Source of the DNA: Gnetum montanum
Taxonomy: Eukaryota; Streptophyta; Gnetopsida; Gnetales; Gnetaceae
Direction: 5' to 3'
Assembly: GCA_015680685.1 (NCBI GenBank)
Contig: MNCI01007659.1
Span: 203,633 to 267,632, forward strand
DNA: 64,000 nt
This document shows, one piece after another, positions 38,521 through 49,367 of this stretch (the first letter of the stretch is position 1; each line of letters starts with the position of its first letter). A program made the position numbers and the translations under genes. The notes under the pieces are model-generated. The model searched no databases. It was not told the DNA's origin and saw only the letters and a list, made by a program, of their open reading frames with translations.

Positions 38521-38574
38521 TTATGCAAGGGAATTATGGTAGGAGCTTGCTTTGGGGAGGACCCACTTGCATAA
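38521..38574 (+). other. Conserved stem-loop, Gypsy-2 copy (perfect nine-base stem)
   Basis: TTATGCAAG at 38521-38529 is exactly complementary to CTTGCATAA at 38566-38574, with GGG and CCCA next to the arms. The loop contains GGTAGGAGCTTGCTTTGGGG, also found in Gypsy-3 with small changes. Confidence 0.6.
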
Positions 38575-39536
38575 ATTTTGTTGATCATGGGTTTGAACTA
38601 ACCTTCACATCTTTTAGAACATTAGTGATAGTTTTTATGAATTTATGCATGATTTTGGAACTACTTCTCATCTATTTCATTAATTTTTCCTACTTTTTTA
38701 TTTCCATATCTATTAATATTTCTTGGCCATCTTCTGAATTAGACATTTGGTTTCAATTATTTGAATACTTATGTGCTTTCAAAGTTACACTTATTAGTCA
38801 TTGGGACTAGGGATGCTTGCTTTGAAATTTTTGAAAATTTTCCAACATCCTATTTTTGAACATCACGGTAACTAGTAGTAATTGATCAAAATAATGTGAA
38901 TAGGTTGATGATTTTAGTTACCTCATAGCCTTGTGCATAGTATGTTGTCATCATCTTGTGCTTAAACACAAACTAAGGGATTTGAAGAAGGGTTTATTAT
39001 TAAGGAAAAATTTACCAAAACTAATGTTGATCCATTGATGATTGTAGGTGATGCTAAAAGAAATGCCTAAGGAAGAAGGCCTTCTACCAAGCATGAAAAT
39101 GAAGCCAAAAGGGAAACAATAGAGGATATGCCCATGGAAAAATTGTAGCACATACAAGATAGTAGCTCAAACTTTGCATGTTTCCTAGATCCATGGGATA
39201 ATGAGAAGAAATTGCATTCCATCTTCAAGAGTGCTCTACATAACCAAAGAAGCCTTACAATAAAAATCAAGATTAAAATTCTGCCACTGTTAGTGACAAG
39301 AAGAAGAATCATCTTTAGCAAATTCCTAAAGACCTCTACAAATTTTGTAATCTTCAATGTCTATCTAGTCTTTTTGTCGCTCTATCATTTTGTATGCATC
39401 CACTTGAATAAAATTTTGTAATGCGGCACTCAGAGTTAGTCAGTAGTTGGTATGTTAGTCAATAATCCCATACCTTCCCAATATTATGTAACGGACTTGC
39501 TCCTCCTGTTGTTCACTCAAGGAAAAGTTTTCATTC

Positions 39537-39549
39537 AGTCATGGGGGTA
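39537..39549 (+). other. Gypsy-2 polypurine tract
   Basis: GTCATGGGGGTA lies directly before the 3' LTR and is the same as in Gypsy-1. Confidence 0.75.
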
Positions 39550-40410
39550 TGATGAATCATGTTTTTCCTGGCTTTGATATTGGGTATTTGATATCGAAGC
39601 TTCAATATCAAATACTTGATATAGGGGCCTAGAAGTGATGTCAGATATTCGATACTATGGCATGTGTGTTGACTTATAAATATAGTGCTTGGGCACATTG
39701 TGTGCACATTAGTTTTTCATAGGTTTTTTAAGTAGAGTAGCTAAACTCTTGCAATTTTATTTCATAATCTTAAAAAAAGTCAGTGAGTGCCCATAGAGTG
39801 GATCTAAGGTAGTTGTACGGAGTCTTATTCGAGTGGCAATGTACCTAGACACATTTCATGAATGGCAATAAGATTGAGATTGATTCTTATTCATTCCAAC
39901 ACTTTGACTTAGATTAGATTTACTTTCCATGTAATTTACTTTTCATGTACTTAGTTAATATTTACATTTCCATGCATATTAATTAAAAACATAAGTATGA
40001 CCACTTCGAGCATGTGTATGACTCTTGGTAATCCTAGTAATGCTTACCATTTGGTAACCTAGCAACGTTATACAAGTTCAAGATGTGCATGAAAAGTGGG
40101 ATCATATACTTATGTTAGGCAAGTTGATTATTAATTAGCAATTAGATTAGTTGAATTGATTATAAATTGAGTTCAATCTATTATTAATTATAGAAAAATA
40201 AAATATAAAATAATAAAAATCATATGCCTCACTCTAGAATAAACTATATGTGATAAAGCTACCACCTGTCCAAGTGGGAAGACAATGAATTGCAATCAAG
40301 GCATAGTAATCTAGATGCCAGAACTAGTCCCATCCATAGAATTTGACTAGATCGTGTATGAATGCTTGTGATTCGTATAGTTGGGCATGCGGGTACCTTG
40401 CTACTCATCA
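39550..40410 (+). repeat. Gypsy-2 3' LTR
   Basis: 861 bp, tips TGATGAATCATG and CTCATCA. U3 contains a 32-bp palindrome at 39584-39615 with one mismatched pair (arms GTATTTGATAT and ATATCAAATAC around GAAGCTTC) and other GATAT words, then a TATA box (TTATAAATATA) near 39674. The downstream part resembles the LTRs of Gypsy-1 and Gypsy-3 (AAGTATGACCACTTCGAGC and GTGTATGACTCTTGGTAAT blocks). Confidence 0.93.
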
Positions 40411-40680
40411 ATGTTGATGGATAGTGCTCATCAAGAACCACAGTTTACCAATTACTCTACTATGACTAATGAGGATGGATCAACAACATTCTTCATCAAG
40501 ACCTTGGATTATATTTGGTGTGATGTCTGATTCTTCCAAGTTACCAAGTTACTAGAGTTAATTTCTAAAGAAGAAGTTGAGAAGAGTCAAGATCAAGCCT
40601 TGCCATCCTGAATAAGACCATTTGATCATATAGGACTTATGGCAAAATTATAATTACTTTCATCAATTCATAAAGTTGAT
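40411..40680 (+). pseudogene. CCR4-type deadenylase pseudogene, C-terminal part
   Basis: Continues the 34590-35271 frame after Gypsy-2 and the duplicated ATGTT. It reads QEPQFTNYSTMTNEDGSTTF, IKTLDYIWCDV (40488-40527), TKLLELISKEEVEK, QALPS and PFDHIGLMAKL (40615-40653). In CCR4 proteins the C-terminus runs EPxFTN, then TLDYIF with the catalytic Asp, LLELL, ALPS, and SDHIALLAEF with the catalytic Asp-His pair. Order and spacing fit well. Two in-frame stops occur. It ends about 440 bp before the Gypsy-6 3' LTR, so the gene lies wholly inside that element. Confidence 0.87.
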
Positions 40681-41123
40681 CAAGATGAAGAAGTATCTCA
40701 CTCTTAATTTTATTGATAAATGTTATTATTTTTCATTGTTTAAATTATATTTTAACTAGAAAAGTAAAATATCTAAGGTAATGAAAGTTGAAATAAAGGA
40801 TTTGCCTTGCCTTCATTGAGTAACCAGATAGGAGTTGCACTTTGTGTGACCCTGGTTAGGATTGGTGATTAGTGGCTAGTAGATCTTTAATTCACCTCTT
40901 ATCATTATCTTAGAAAATGAAGTAAATAATAAAAAAATAATATTTAATTTTCCATATATTTTTCTCACATATATTTTGTTTATAAAATAAGCAGGAGAAA
41001 ACTTCAAGATCAAATGAGAAATTAAAGTATTGTAGCATAGGATCATAACAAAAGTATAGGAGCTAGAAAGAGATAGTGAATGTGGACTTATTTGAGGATG
41101 GATGAAACCTAAGGGGGGTAGAT
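40681..41123 (+). other. Gypsy-6 interior after the captured gene, with polypurine tract
   Basis: No coding content. AAGGGGGGTAGAT at 41111-41123 is the polypurine tract next to the LTR start. Confidence 0.7.
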
Positions 41124-41697
41124 TGTCACATCTCCATTCCCAAATGATGTTGTTGCCTAACGAAGATGGTGCCTTTTGATAATAAGTGTTATTGTTATCT
41201 TAACAAGACCCGAAAGGATAGTTGTAATTGAAACCTGAAAGAGCATATTGTAATAATAGACATATCTCTCAAGGTGACCTTTGGGGGTTTGACATAAGGC
41301 ATTTATACTTAGGTTTAGAGGTCATTCTAGTCATGGAGTGGTGGAGCTAGTACATGCAAGTCAAAGGAAGCTAGGTGAACTAGGACTAGAAGTGGATTGG
41401 TCATTCCTTTTGGCCACTAATAGGCCTAACCATGATGGCAGCCCTGGATTGCCTCTAAGGGGATAGATGCCAAAGGAAGAAAACCTCAAGGAATACTCTT
41501 AGAGCATGATTTACATACCCCATTATATATCAATAAAGCATTCTTTTTTCTCTTTCTGCACTTTCTCTATTATTTCCTTTATGCATAATGTTGATTGTTA
41601 CATATATTTGATGTTTGGTATATTGTCTTCTTACACATAATGTCTAATATAATGTATATTTGATTTTTTCCATGACATCCATGAATGGGATGTCACA
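41124..41697 (+). repeat. Gypsy-6 3' LTR
   Basis: 574 bp, starts TGTCACATCT and ends GGGATGTCACA. The target duplicate TTAGT follows. Confidence 0.95.
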
Positions 41698-42526
41698 TTA
41701 GTAGTTTTGAGTCATGGGTTAATGAACCTTAGCACTAATTAGGTAAATAAAAGACTAATAAAAGACCTACATGCAAAGGATTATTTATGAGTACTTATGA
41801 CAACATTACACATGCTACATTAGGTGCAAATATGCTAGTGACCACATGGGTTATGTGTATTTATTGGTATTGATTTATGAATTATAGAAATAATAATATA
41901 TCTTGTGATTGATCTATTAATGTATGGTTTTTATAATGATTGATGGTGTGGTGCGAATATGAATGCATGGATATGATTGTGAAAACATATGTAGTCTAGA
42001 AGACATGTTATACTATGGAAATATGATTGATTATGCTTGATAATAATTATATTTGTACTGTGTATTTGCTAATTTCTCACTTTAGTAGTGATTATGTCAT
42101 ATTATATGTGATATTGCATGTGCATGTGCTACTTGGAGTGTGTGGAAGACTAACCATTTATGTAGGTTGCTTTATACCTCATTCTTCTCCTTTAGTGGAA
42201 TAATTTTGGCCATCTAGCGAGGAAAATGTAAAGACTTGCCACTTACTTTTATACCAACTTTATTTATTTACAAGTGGATACTAGAAGGGTGTAGGAGAGC
42301 ACTAAGAGGGCTAAGGAGAGTAATATCTATGGGGATTGTTTGATGTATATTTCCAGGTATAAAAGTACAATTTTTGTTAGATGACTAATATTTGCATGAT
42401 CCTCATAGTACTCTTATGTTTATTTTGTATATGTTTTTGTATACTATGAAAGTAGTACAAAATTTTTATTTATGTAGAGACAGTTTTATAGATTGATGTA
42501 TATTCTTGGTACTTGGTTTGACATAG

Positions 42527-42549
42527 TATATATATATATATATATATAT
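42527..42549. repeat. (TA)n microsatellite
   Basis: An uninterrupted run of about eleven TA units. Confidence 0.9.
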
Positions 42550-42847
42550 TAGATGGTTTATTCTTAATGTATTTCCATGCACTACATGATTTCTAAGTTG
42601 ATATGCCTCCATTGTTTTCTTATTAGTGATCCTAAGAATCACTGTATCATGGCTAGGTGTAGTAGAAGAGGATGTTATAAAACTAGTTTTTATCTATGTT
42701 TTATTGATCTATTCTCATTTTGTCCTGCTTAGGTGTGTTTTTGGCCTTGATTTTGTTGGCTCTTTTGGTAGCTTTTATATACTTTTTGTAAATATTTTTC
42801 TAATATACATTTTTTTACTTTTGTCTTAAAAAATTACTTATTATTTT

Positions 42848-43012
42848 ATTAACAAATTAGCTTTATTGTCACTAGATGCAAGTATTCCAGAAGAACTATG
42901 GTTTATAGTAAGAATGTTTCATTTGATTAATTAACAAATTAGCTTTATTGTCACTAGATGCAAGTATTCTAGAAGAATTATGGTCAATAGTAAGAATGTT
43001 TCATTAGATTAA
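42848..43012. repeat. Tandem duplication, two 82-bp units
   Basis: ATTAACAAATTAGCTTTATT starts at 42848 and again at 42930. The copies differ at only a few bases, so the doubling is younger than most features here. Confidence 0.9.
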
Positions 43013-44392
43013 TAATATTTTTTGGTTTTATAGGTTCTGTAATATACCCAAAGACTTTGAATCAAAGCTAAAAGTATAATAATTACATATTTTTTGGATA
43101 TGTGACGAGACATGCAGTAGCATTTTGTATGTCTATTATAAGCTATGGTTTGGAAAGTGTTTTATGCACCCTATGTTTATAGGCCTAGCTTCTTTGGTTA
43201 TGGTTTATATCTCCTAGGTATGTTCCCTTGCCTCTTAGATCGCACTTCTTGGTCTTGTGCATGTATCAAGCTCCTTAGAACATTTTTAACCTTGTTCAAG
43301 TGCCTTGAGGTCCTTCTGGCATGTTTTCTTGGATTTTGAATATCTCCTCAAATCAACACTTAGAATCTTAGTAGGGGGAAGGATGTGCTAACTTCCTTGC
43401 GTCAATAATGTTAGTGCCTCTATGTCAATGCATTCCCTACATACCCAGGTTTTGGCTCAAGTGTTGAAAGTATGAGCTAATTGGCCATGGTAGTGTTGAC
43501 ACACCTATGTTATGCTTGAGTATTGATGAGCCTTCACCATTACTTTACGAGAACTATAAATACTTGAGATGATCTCTCATACATAATTTTATTATTATCT
43601 TGATTTTACTTAGAGATTTTGGACTTTTGGTGTTTGATTTGTGTGAAGAGCTCATCTTCCCTTGGGAAAGTGAATTTCCTTCTTGTGTTTTGTATGTATT
43701 TTAAGTCATCACTTTCACAAGTGTGACTAGACTTTGTTAGAGTGCTACCTTGCTTATGTAGCTTGGAACCATTTAGGAGATGTAGAGTTTAGTATTTGCA
43801 TAGTGAAGAAAGCGCAGGGTTTTCCCTTTATTTCATGACTCAAATACCTTAAAATATTAAAATACTAAAAGTATTTATTTCTTTTATGTTATATTGAGCT
43901 ACGATAATTCCTCCTTGTCCAAGAAGATTACAAGTATACAACATGATGTTAGGCCATTGATATTATGACTAGGAGCCATTTATTGCATTTTGTGTTTGGT
44001 GTTGTACCTCTTCCTTAAGGGATTATGACACATATGCATGATTGTGAGTATTGTGCCTATCCCACAAGGAATTGAAATGCATGTATGCTATTTATTGTAT
44101 TATTCTTATATTTATAAAATACATACAAACTATAAAATATAAAATAATAAATATTTTATTATTTTTTCATCATGGCAACATGGGTTTCTCATATTTGATA
44201 TGTATTATAATATCTTCTATGTTTATTGAATGCAACAATATACATAAGTGTTCTTGGCAATTCCCTCAAGCTCATATTTGAAGCTTATGACTAGATTATA
44301 TTGCATTTTTTATGATATAATCCCATTAATGATGGCTAGAGGGATTCCTATGATTGGTGCCATTGTTGGAAAATATGCTTGTGTATTACCTA

Positions 44393-45240
44393 TGATGAAT
44401 CATGATTCACTAGGCTCTGATATCGGACCCATGATATTGCGTACACGATATTGTGGCCTGGCTAGCGATATCGGATGCACGATATTGTGACTCCTATGCA
44501 AGCATATAAATACACATGTAGGCACAAGGAGTTGGGAGTCAGTTTTTAGAATTAGTTTGTAGTTCATTTTAGAAGTTACCTTTCATTTTAGTTCTTCTCA
44601 ACCCTTTTCCCCAGTGCATGCCCGCAGTGTGATGATTGTAATTGTACAACACCTTTATTCGAGTGTGACATACTTGGACATGCACATGACCCAAAAATAA
44701 ACATCAAGATTACTTCATCATTGTAGCATTTACTTAGTTTAATTATTTAATTATTATAATATTTATTTATTACTTTTGTAGTTAATATCTCTTCACCCTA
44801 AACTCCTTAAACGTGGAATGAGTATGACTTAATCATGAGCATTCAAGTGTGACTACTTGGTATCCTAGTAGTGTACCTAGGACATGCACTTGGTAATCCC
44901 AGTAGTAGTCATACACAAGGTCCAAGATGTGTATGGATGATTAAGGGATGGATGCTCATTGCACTTTGGCTAGCTTAGACTCTCTCTCCCTTTTCCTCCT
45001 AGCTTAATTAAAGTTATTGCCACTAGGAGTAGTACTAGTTTAGGACTGCATCATACACCTCACTCTGGACTAAACCATACGTGACAAAGCAAATACTAGT
45101 CTAGGTGGGAAGACAGTGAACTGTGATCAACAAGTAACTATCTAGATACCACAACTAGCCCGTCTGCGGAGTTTGACCTGATCATGCGTGAAACGCTCGT
45201 ATTTGTATGGTTGAGTGTAGGGGTACGTCACCACTCATCA
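44393..45240 (+). repeat. Gypsy-3 5' LTR
   Basis: U3 (44393-44515) carries CGATATCGG twice and CACGATATTGTG twice, then a TATA box (CATATAAATAC) near 44513. The remainder aligns with the LTRs of Gypsy-1 and Gypsy-2 (GATCATGCGTGAAACGCTCG, GTATGGTTG blocks). The end is set by the primer site. Confidence 0.9.
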
Positions 45241-45241
45241 T

Positions 45242-45259
45242 TAGCGCCGTTGCTGGGGA
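45242..45259 (+). other. Gypsy-3 primer binding site (tRNA-Asp)
   Basis: TAGCGCCGTTGCTGGGGA matches 16 of 18 bases of the complement of the plant tRNA-Asp 3' end, as in Athila/Tat-type elements. Confidence 0.9.
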
Positions 45260-45377
45260 TGGTGTTAGTTATTTAGATTAGTTATATCATACAAGAGCAA
45301 TGTAATGAGTATTAATGATATATCTTTTAGAAAAGAAATTAAATTAAATTCAATTAAGTCACACACCACTCACAACA

Positions 45378-47720
45378 ATGTCTCTCTCACAAGACTATGC
45401 TAATGCCACAACTAGTAAGGCAATTCATTGGAGAACCAACGAATTATACAATGAAGAAAAAGTTTGGAGTACTCAACTTTATGCAGGAGTTCCATATGTT
45501 CATGAGTTTCCCAATGATACTCAAGGATTCTTGTTAACCAACTCTAACACCTCTAGTAACGATGGGACAATCCATAGAATAAGGAGGCCTAAAAGGCCTA
45601 GGACCTTCTCAATAACTAACAAGAATATGTTAGGGAATGATTGGAAAACTCACAAAAGTCATAACAAGTTTTTCAGTTCTTTCTCTTCCTCTACTCCTTC
45701 AACATTAGATTGTGACATGGATGACTATCTTTCAATGGATCGACATAGAACTAAAAATTGAGCTCACAAAGAAAATCGAGAATGCCAACATGAACAAGAA
45801 CAACATCATCTCAACTCGCAAACTCACAACGTACTTAGTGATGATGAACCCTTGCTAGCCACTAAGAGCCTAATGCCTATACAAGAGGCTGTTTGAATAT
45901 CCTATAGGCATTGCAAGGAAAGTTGTCTACCTAGGTTTGATTTAAACAACTTTGCTAAGTTTGCAGGAGGCTATGATTCGGATTCGTAATAGCATATACA
46001 AGCCTTCTATGATTCTTGTGTATGGAACAATATTGATAATGGGTGGCAAAAACTTAAGCTCTTTCCCATGAAACTCATTGGCCAAGCAAAAGTGTGGTAC
46101 AAATTGTTAAAACCAAAATCAATCCGTAGTTGACGAACAATGGTAGAACTCTTTACTGAATGATATCAAACCTATGCCAGAGTGTCAGCCTTGAGGAGAA
46201 AAATCCAAGAATGGAAAAAAGAGCAACATGAACCCTTGGACATGGCCTTAGAAAGATATTATGTGTTATTAAACAACTACCCAGGCCATGAGTTCTCTGA
46301 GGAGAGGCTAATGTACCATATCATAGATGGGCTCCATAATGAAATAAGGGAAACCCTAGGGATGTATGCCCAAGGTCAACTATACGAGATACAAATCCAT
46401 CAACTCCAAGAGCTTACTAAGCGGGTAGCAAAAGAAGAAGGAGAAATGGCTAAATTGGAGAATGTTGAAAACTCTCAATGGGATGAAAATATTGAATTAG
46501 AAAAGGTCCATAACCATAAAGAGGAGAAATCAGCTCACCTTGAGGAAGTGCAACTATTTCTACCTTTGCTAATGCAACAACCACTAGATGAAATCATGGC
46601 AAAGATTAATAAGATGATGGAGTGGGTGCACGGAAAATATGGAGAAGATGCTAACAATAGTAGAGGCACAACTATGCCAAATCAAGAAACAAGATAGGAT
46701 GCCATGCAACAATCAGAACAAAGGGTAGAAGATAATAAGAATAAGAACTCAATTGTCAACTTCACATATCAATGTAACATTTGTTTGTATGATCACCCCA
46801 AAGGCCAATGCCCAATTTTGTCACATTTACATGAGCATTGGAAAGGAATTTTACATCTAGATTTCGTACAGAAATATTGAGTTCAGCCACAATGGCAAAA
46901 ATCCCAATTATGGGGGAAGCCGTAGCCAACCCAACCATATCCTTTGTATGTTCCAACACCAAATGCTTACTATGTTCAACACCTTGTTTCTCCAACCAGA
47001 TCATCATCCTCTACTTCACCTCATCGTTATCATTCTCCAGAATACTATCCACTCATACCCTCTTCGACAAGGTTTCCACCTCATGTACCTTACACTTTTC
47101 CTCAATAACAATATTCTCATCCTTCATCCCCTTCTACATCATCACCAATTGTACCAAAAGGTTTTGCACCAGAACACCAACCTAGGAATGCTATTTTCAT
47201 TACTACTATCAACAACAGTGAAAGTACTCAAAAGCATCCTTTCGTTAGGCATGGTCATAGAAAGAAGTTGCACGATGCTAAACCCACTACATCTTTCAAA
47301 GTAGCACAAGTTCAACGCTGTGATGCATCCTTCTCCTTGAACTCAACACTTCATGTTACCTTATCAAGGACACCAATCAATGCTCCAACAACTATGTGGC
47401 CCAATGAATATAGCCACAAAAGAAGACATATTTATCCTTGCATACCATCTTACGGTCAAGGGTGCCATAGTGGGGTAGCTCCTTATCCCACGACCCTATC
47501 ATATAACCTACCTCACTATGTCTATTACGGTCAAGTGTGTGAACCCCAATATGGCTACATTCCAACCACCACCTCAAAAGACACCCAGTGGTTGGGATAT
47601 GATTGATTCCCAACATTTCCAACATGCATGGATCCACACTTTCCATTTATTAATTCTCACCATGATCAGAGGTTTAGTTATGGGGGATATCCCCATTCTA
47701 ACAAGTATAATTAATAAATA
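45378..47720 (+). pseudogene. Gypsy-3 gag, the best preserved of the three
   Basis: Starts with MSLSQDYANATTSKAIHW and stays open for 127 codons. The core resumes at 45840-46180 (NNFAKFAGGYDSDS, WQKLKLFPMKLIGQAKVW) and is open again for 171 codons at 46182-46697 (RRKIQEWKKEQHEPLDMAL, HIIDGLHNEIRETLGMYAQG). A zinc knuckle of the form CX2CX3HX4C (CNICLYDHPKGQC) is intact at 46773-46811. A long Pro/Tyr/His/Ser-rich tail follows, with HYVYYGQVCEPQYGY, ending near 47720. Only a few stops and shifts. Gag packages element RNA, so such copies can move only with pol supplied by another element. Confidence 0.88.
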
Positions 47721-49019
47721 TTTTTTCTTTTCTTTAATTTTATAATTTTTGTTTTCTAGTTTTTCATTTTTCAACTTCTTTTTTTATTTTTTTGAAGGTA
47801 ATCACATCAATAAATAAAATACTCATGTGACCCATTGGTTGAGGTGTTGTTCTTTGCTATCAAGTCTTGAGTAACTAATTATTTGGACAACGAGCCCATC
47901 ACATCCACCCAACCATTCTATTAATAAGAGGTTCTACTTTGGGTACAATGATATTCTTGACATCATTAAAACTTAAAAGTAATTTTGTGATCATTATACC
48001 CAAAGTGAAGAAGGATGGACCAAGAGAGAATGACTAGGGTGTGACATCAAGGGGACTTGTGGATTCTCTTTGGTGACATCTGTGGGAATTATCATGTAGC
48101 CTGGTTATACTAAGATCCTTGTAGATCTAATGGAAAATGGGAGTAAGAGTAATAAAAAGGCACTCACTTAAGAAAACCAATGCTATTCTAGGGGGTCCCA
48201 CTGGAAAGACATGCACTCATGCCTAAAGGTAGGCAGCTTCTTTGGATTAAGAATTCCAAAAAAAAAGAGTGCCACAAAGAAAGAATTACTCATCCCTTGT
48301 ACGAGATGTTGAGTGATCATACGCCTTGTCGTCATGATGCTCTCATTGTTGTCTATCATTGGGATGAAAGAATGTGATATCACTGATAAGAGGAATGGAC
48401 TTGGTCCTGATTTTTGAGCAATAGGTTAATGACACATTAATCATGCCTTACACTAAGGATTCATTGTGCCCTAGGCCAATTACCTCATGTCCCAATCTTT
48501 GCAATTCCTTCTAAAATTTGCCTCATCTTGCTGTTCATGTATTTATGACTCATGTCTTGTGTAGCAATGAATTCACACCTCATCATGGTGATATCTACAT
48601 GTGTGTGTTTTGCATAACTGGTGTAGATTACATTTAACCCTTCTAATGCCTATGGACATTTTAGGATGTGGTAACACAAGGGCATTATAGGTTAGAACCT
48701 GCTTTGGGGAGGACCCACTTGCATAACCCTTGTAATCTACACTCATAACACATCACCATCACATCATTTTATACCCTCCAAGGATTACAATACTCTTTCC
48801 CTCATCATACTTTTGGTTCAAACATTCCTATGTACCGAAACATGTCCTTTCTCCTCATTTGATTCATGCATTCCATTGCTAGATTCTACACCATTATACT
48901 TTTTGTGTCTTAAAGACTTTAATATTATCTTGTACCTTTTACACTAACTTCAAGTCCTTCATTTTTAAGTTTAGAATTTCAGAAATTTATCATTTTTTCT
49001 ATTTTTCTAAGTACCCTAC
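47721..49019 (+). other. Gypsy-3 3' non-coding region with conserved hairpin relic
   Basis: The block AGGGTGTGACATCAAGGGGA near 48032 and the hairpin relic at 48672-48726 (left arm decayed, right arm CCCACTTGCATAA-like) match Gypsy-1 and Gypsy-2. No protein is seen. Confidence 0.6.
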
Positions 49020-49123
49020 TTTAAATAGGCTATGATATCACATATGTGATATTGGGTTCGACATGATATCGAGGCTACACTATCGCATACGTGATATCAT
49101 GTCAAACAAAACTATATATATGG
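49020..49123 (+). promoter_or_regulatory. Internal promoter-like segment of Gypsy-3
   Basis: ATATCACATATGTGATAT (49035-49052) is a perfect 18-bp palindrome. GACATGATATC (49060-49070) and GATATCATGTC (49093-49103) are perfect inverted 11-mers. A TATA box, ACTATATATATGG, follows at 49111-49123. The words are of the same GATATC type as the Gypsy-3 LTR. The position relative to the conserved hairpin is the same as in Gypsy-1. Confidence 0.5.
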
Positions 49124-49367
49124 ATCCCCTGCACGCACGTCAACATCATTTTCAACTATTCACGTGGGGGGAATTTTTCAAATTTTCTTCTAGAAACACC
49201 CTAAAATTTCAAGGCACTCTTGCTTCACTAGGGTTACCAAGGTCTTAGAACTTGAGGCTCACATTTCCACAAGTGTAGCATTGTGACGATTTGGCAGGAT
49301 GCTAAGAGTTGTCGACAGTGTTCACGGTGTGTGAAACAGTTCAACAGCTTTTCTTGTGAAAGAGTTT

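Larger units (their letters stand above)
37191..39536 (+). other. Gypsy-2 3' non-coding region
   Basis: Holds the family's conserved blocks (AAGGGTGTGACGTTAAGGGG near 37775; CTACAAGCACTAGTTAT near 38058; the hairpin at 38521-38574) and an A-rich tract (37917-38015). The last 600 bp contain shattered frames matching the end of the Gypsy-1 extra ORF (IIPYLPN and FSFSHGGMM). Integrase and RT are absent, so pol was lost rather than decayed. Confidence 0.65.
35272..40410 (+). mobile_element. Gypsy-2: gag-only relative of Gypsy-1, inserted in the CCR4 pseudogene
   Basis: ATGTT at 35267-35271 and at 40411-40415 is a perfect five-base target duplication. The 3' LTR is complete (861 bp). The 5' LTR stops after 191 bp and is fused to gag, so R, U5, the primer site and the gag start were deleted. 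The interior holds gag, the conserved 3' non-coding blocks, and a remnant of the region before the polypurine tract. No pol is present. LTR tips are TGATGAA and CTCATCA. The left tip has decayed to TAATGAA. Confidence 0.93.
31696..41697 (+). mobile_element. Gypsy-6: LTR retrotransposon carrying a CCR4-like gene, with Gypsy-2 nested inside
   Basis: LTRs of 576 and 574 bp share long blocks and have perfect inverted tips in the consensus (TGTCACATCC and GGATGTCACA). TTAGT at 31691-31695 and TTAGT at 41698-41702 are a perfect target duplication. The primer site is an initiator-tRNA-Met variant and the polypurine tract is AAGGGGGGTAGA. These ends resemble Tekay/Del-type chromoviruses (inference). 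Without Gypsy-2 the element is about 4.86 kb with a 3.7-kb interior. I see no gag or pol there; it contains a minisatellite and a CCR4-type deadenylase pseudogene in the same orientation. It is therefore non-autonomous. Confidence 0.9.
41703..44392. other. Unassigned AT-rich spacer
   Basis: No gene recognised; short random frames only. It contains a TA microsatellite and one 82-bp tandem duplication. Confidence 0.5.
44393..49273 (+). mobile_element. Gypsy-3: gag-only relative of Gypsy-1 and -2, 3' end not in the window
   Basis: A complete 848-bp 5' LTR (TGATGAA to CTCATCA), an almost intact tRNA-Asp primer site, a well-preserved gag and the shared 3' non-coding blocks. No pol sequence is present. 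Gypsy-4 begins at 49274 inside the 3' region, so the rest of Gypsy-3 should lie beyond the right edge. The left flank ACCTA (44388-44392) is the candidate target duplicate; its partner is outside the window. Confidence 0.85.

Noticed and set aside
44393-45240. Solo LTR
   Set aside because: A near-intact tRNA-Asp primer site and a gag follow at the expected distance, so it is the 5' LTR of Gypsy-3.
46773-46811. Unusual zinc knuckle CX2CX3HX4C as a possible novelty
   Set aside because: This spacing is also seen in plant Athila-like gag proteins.
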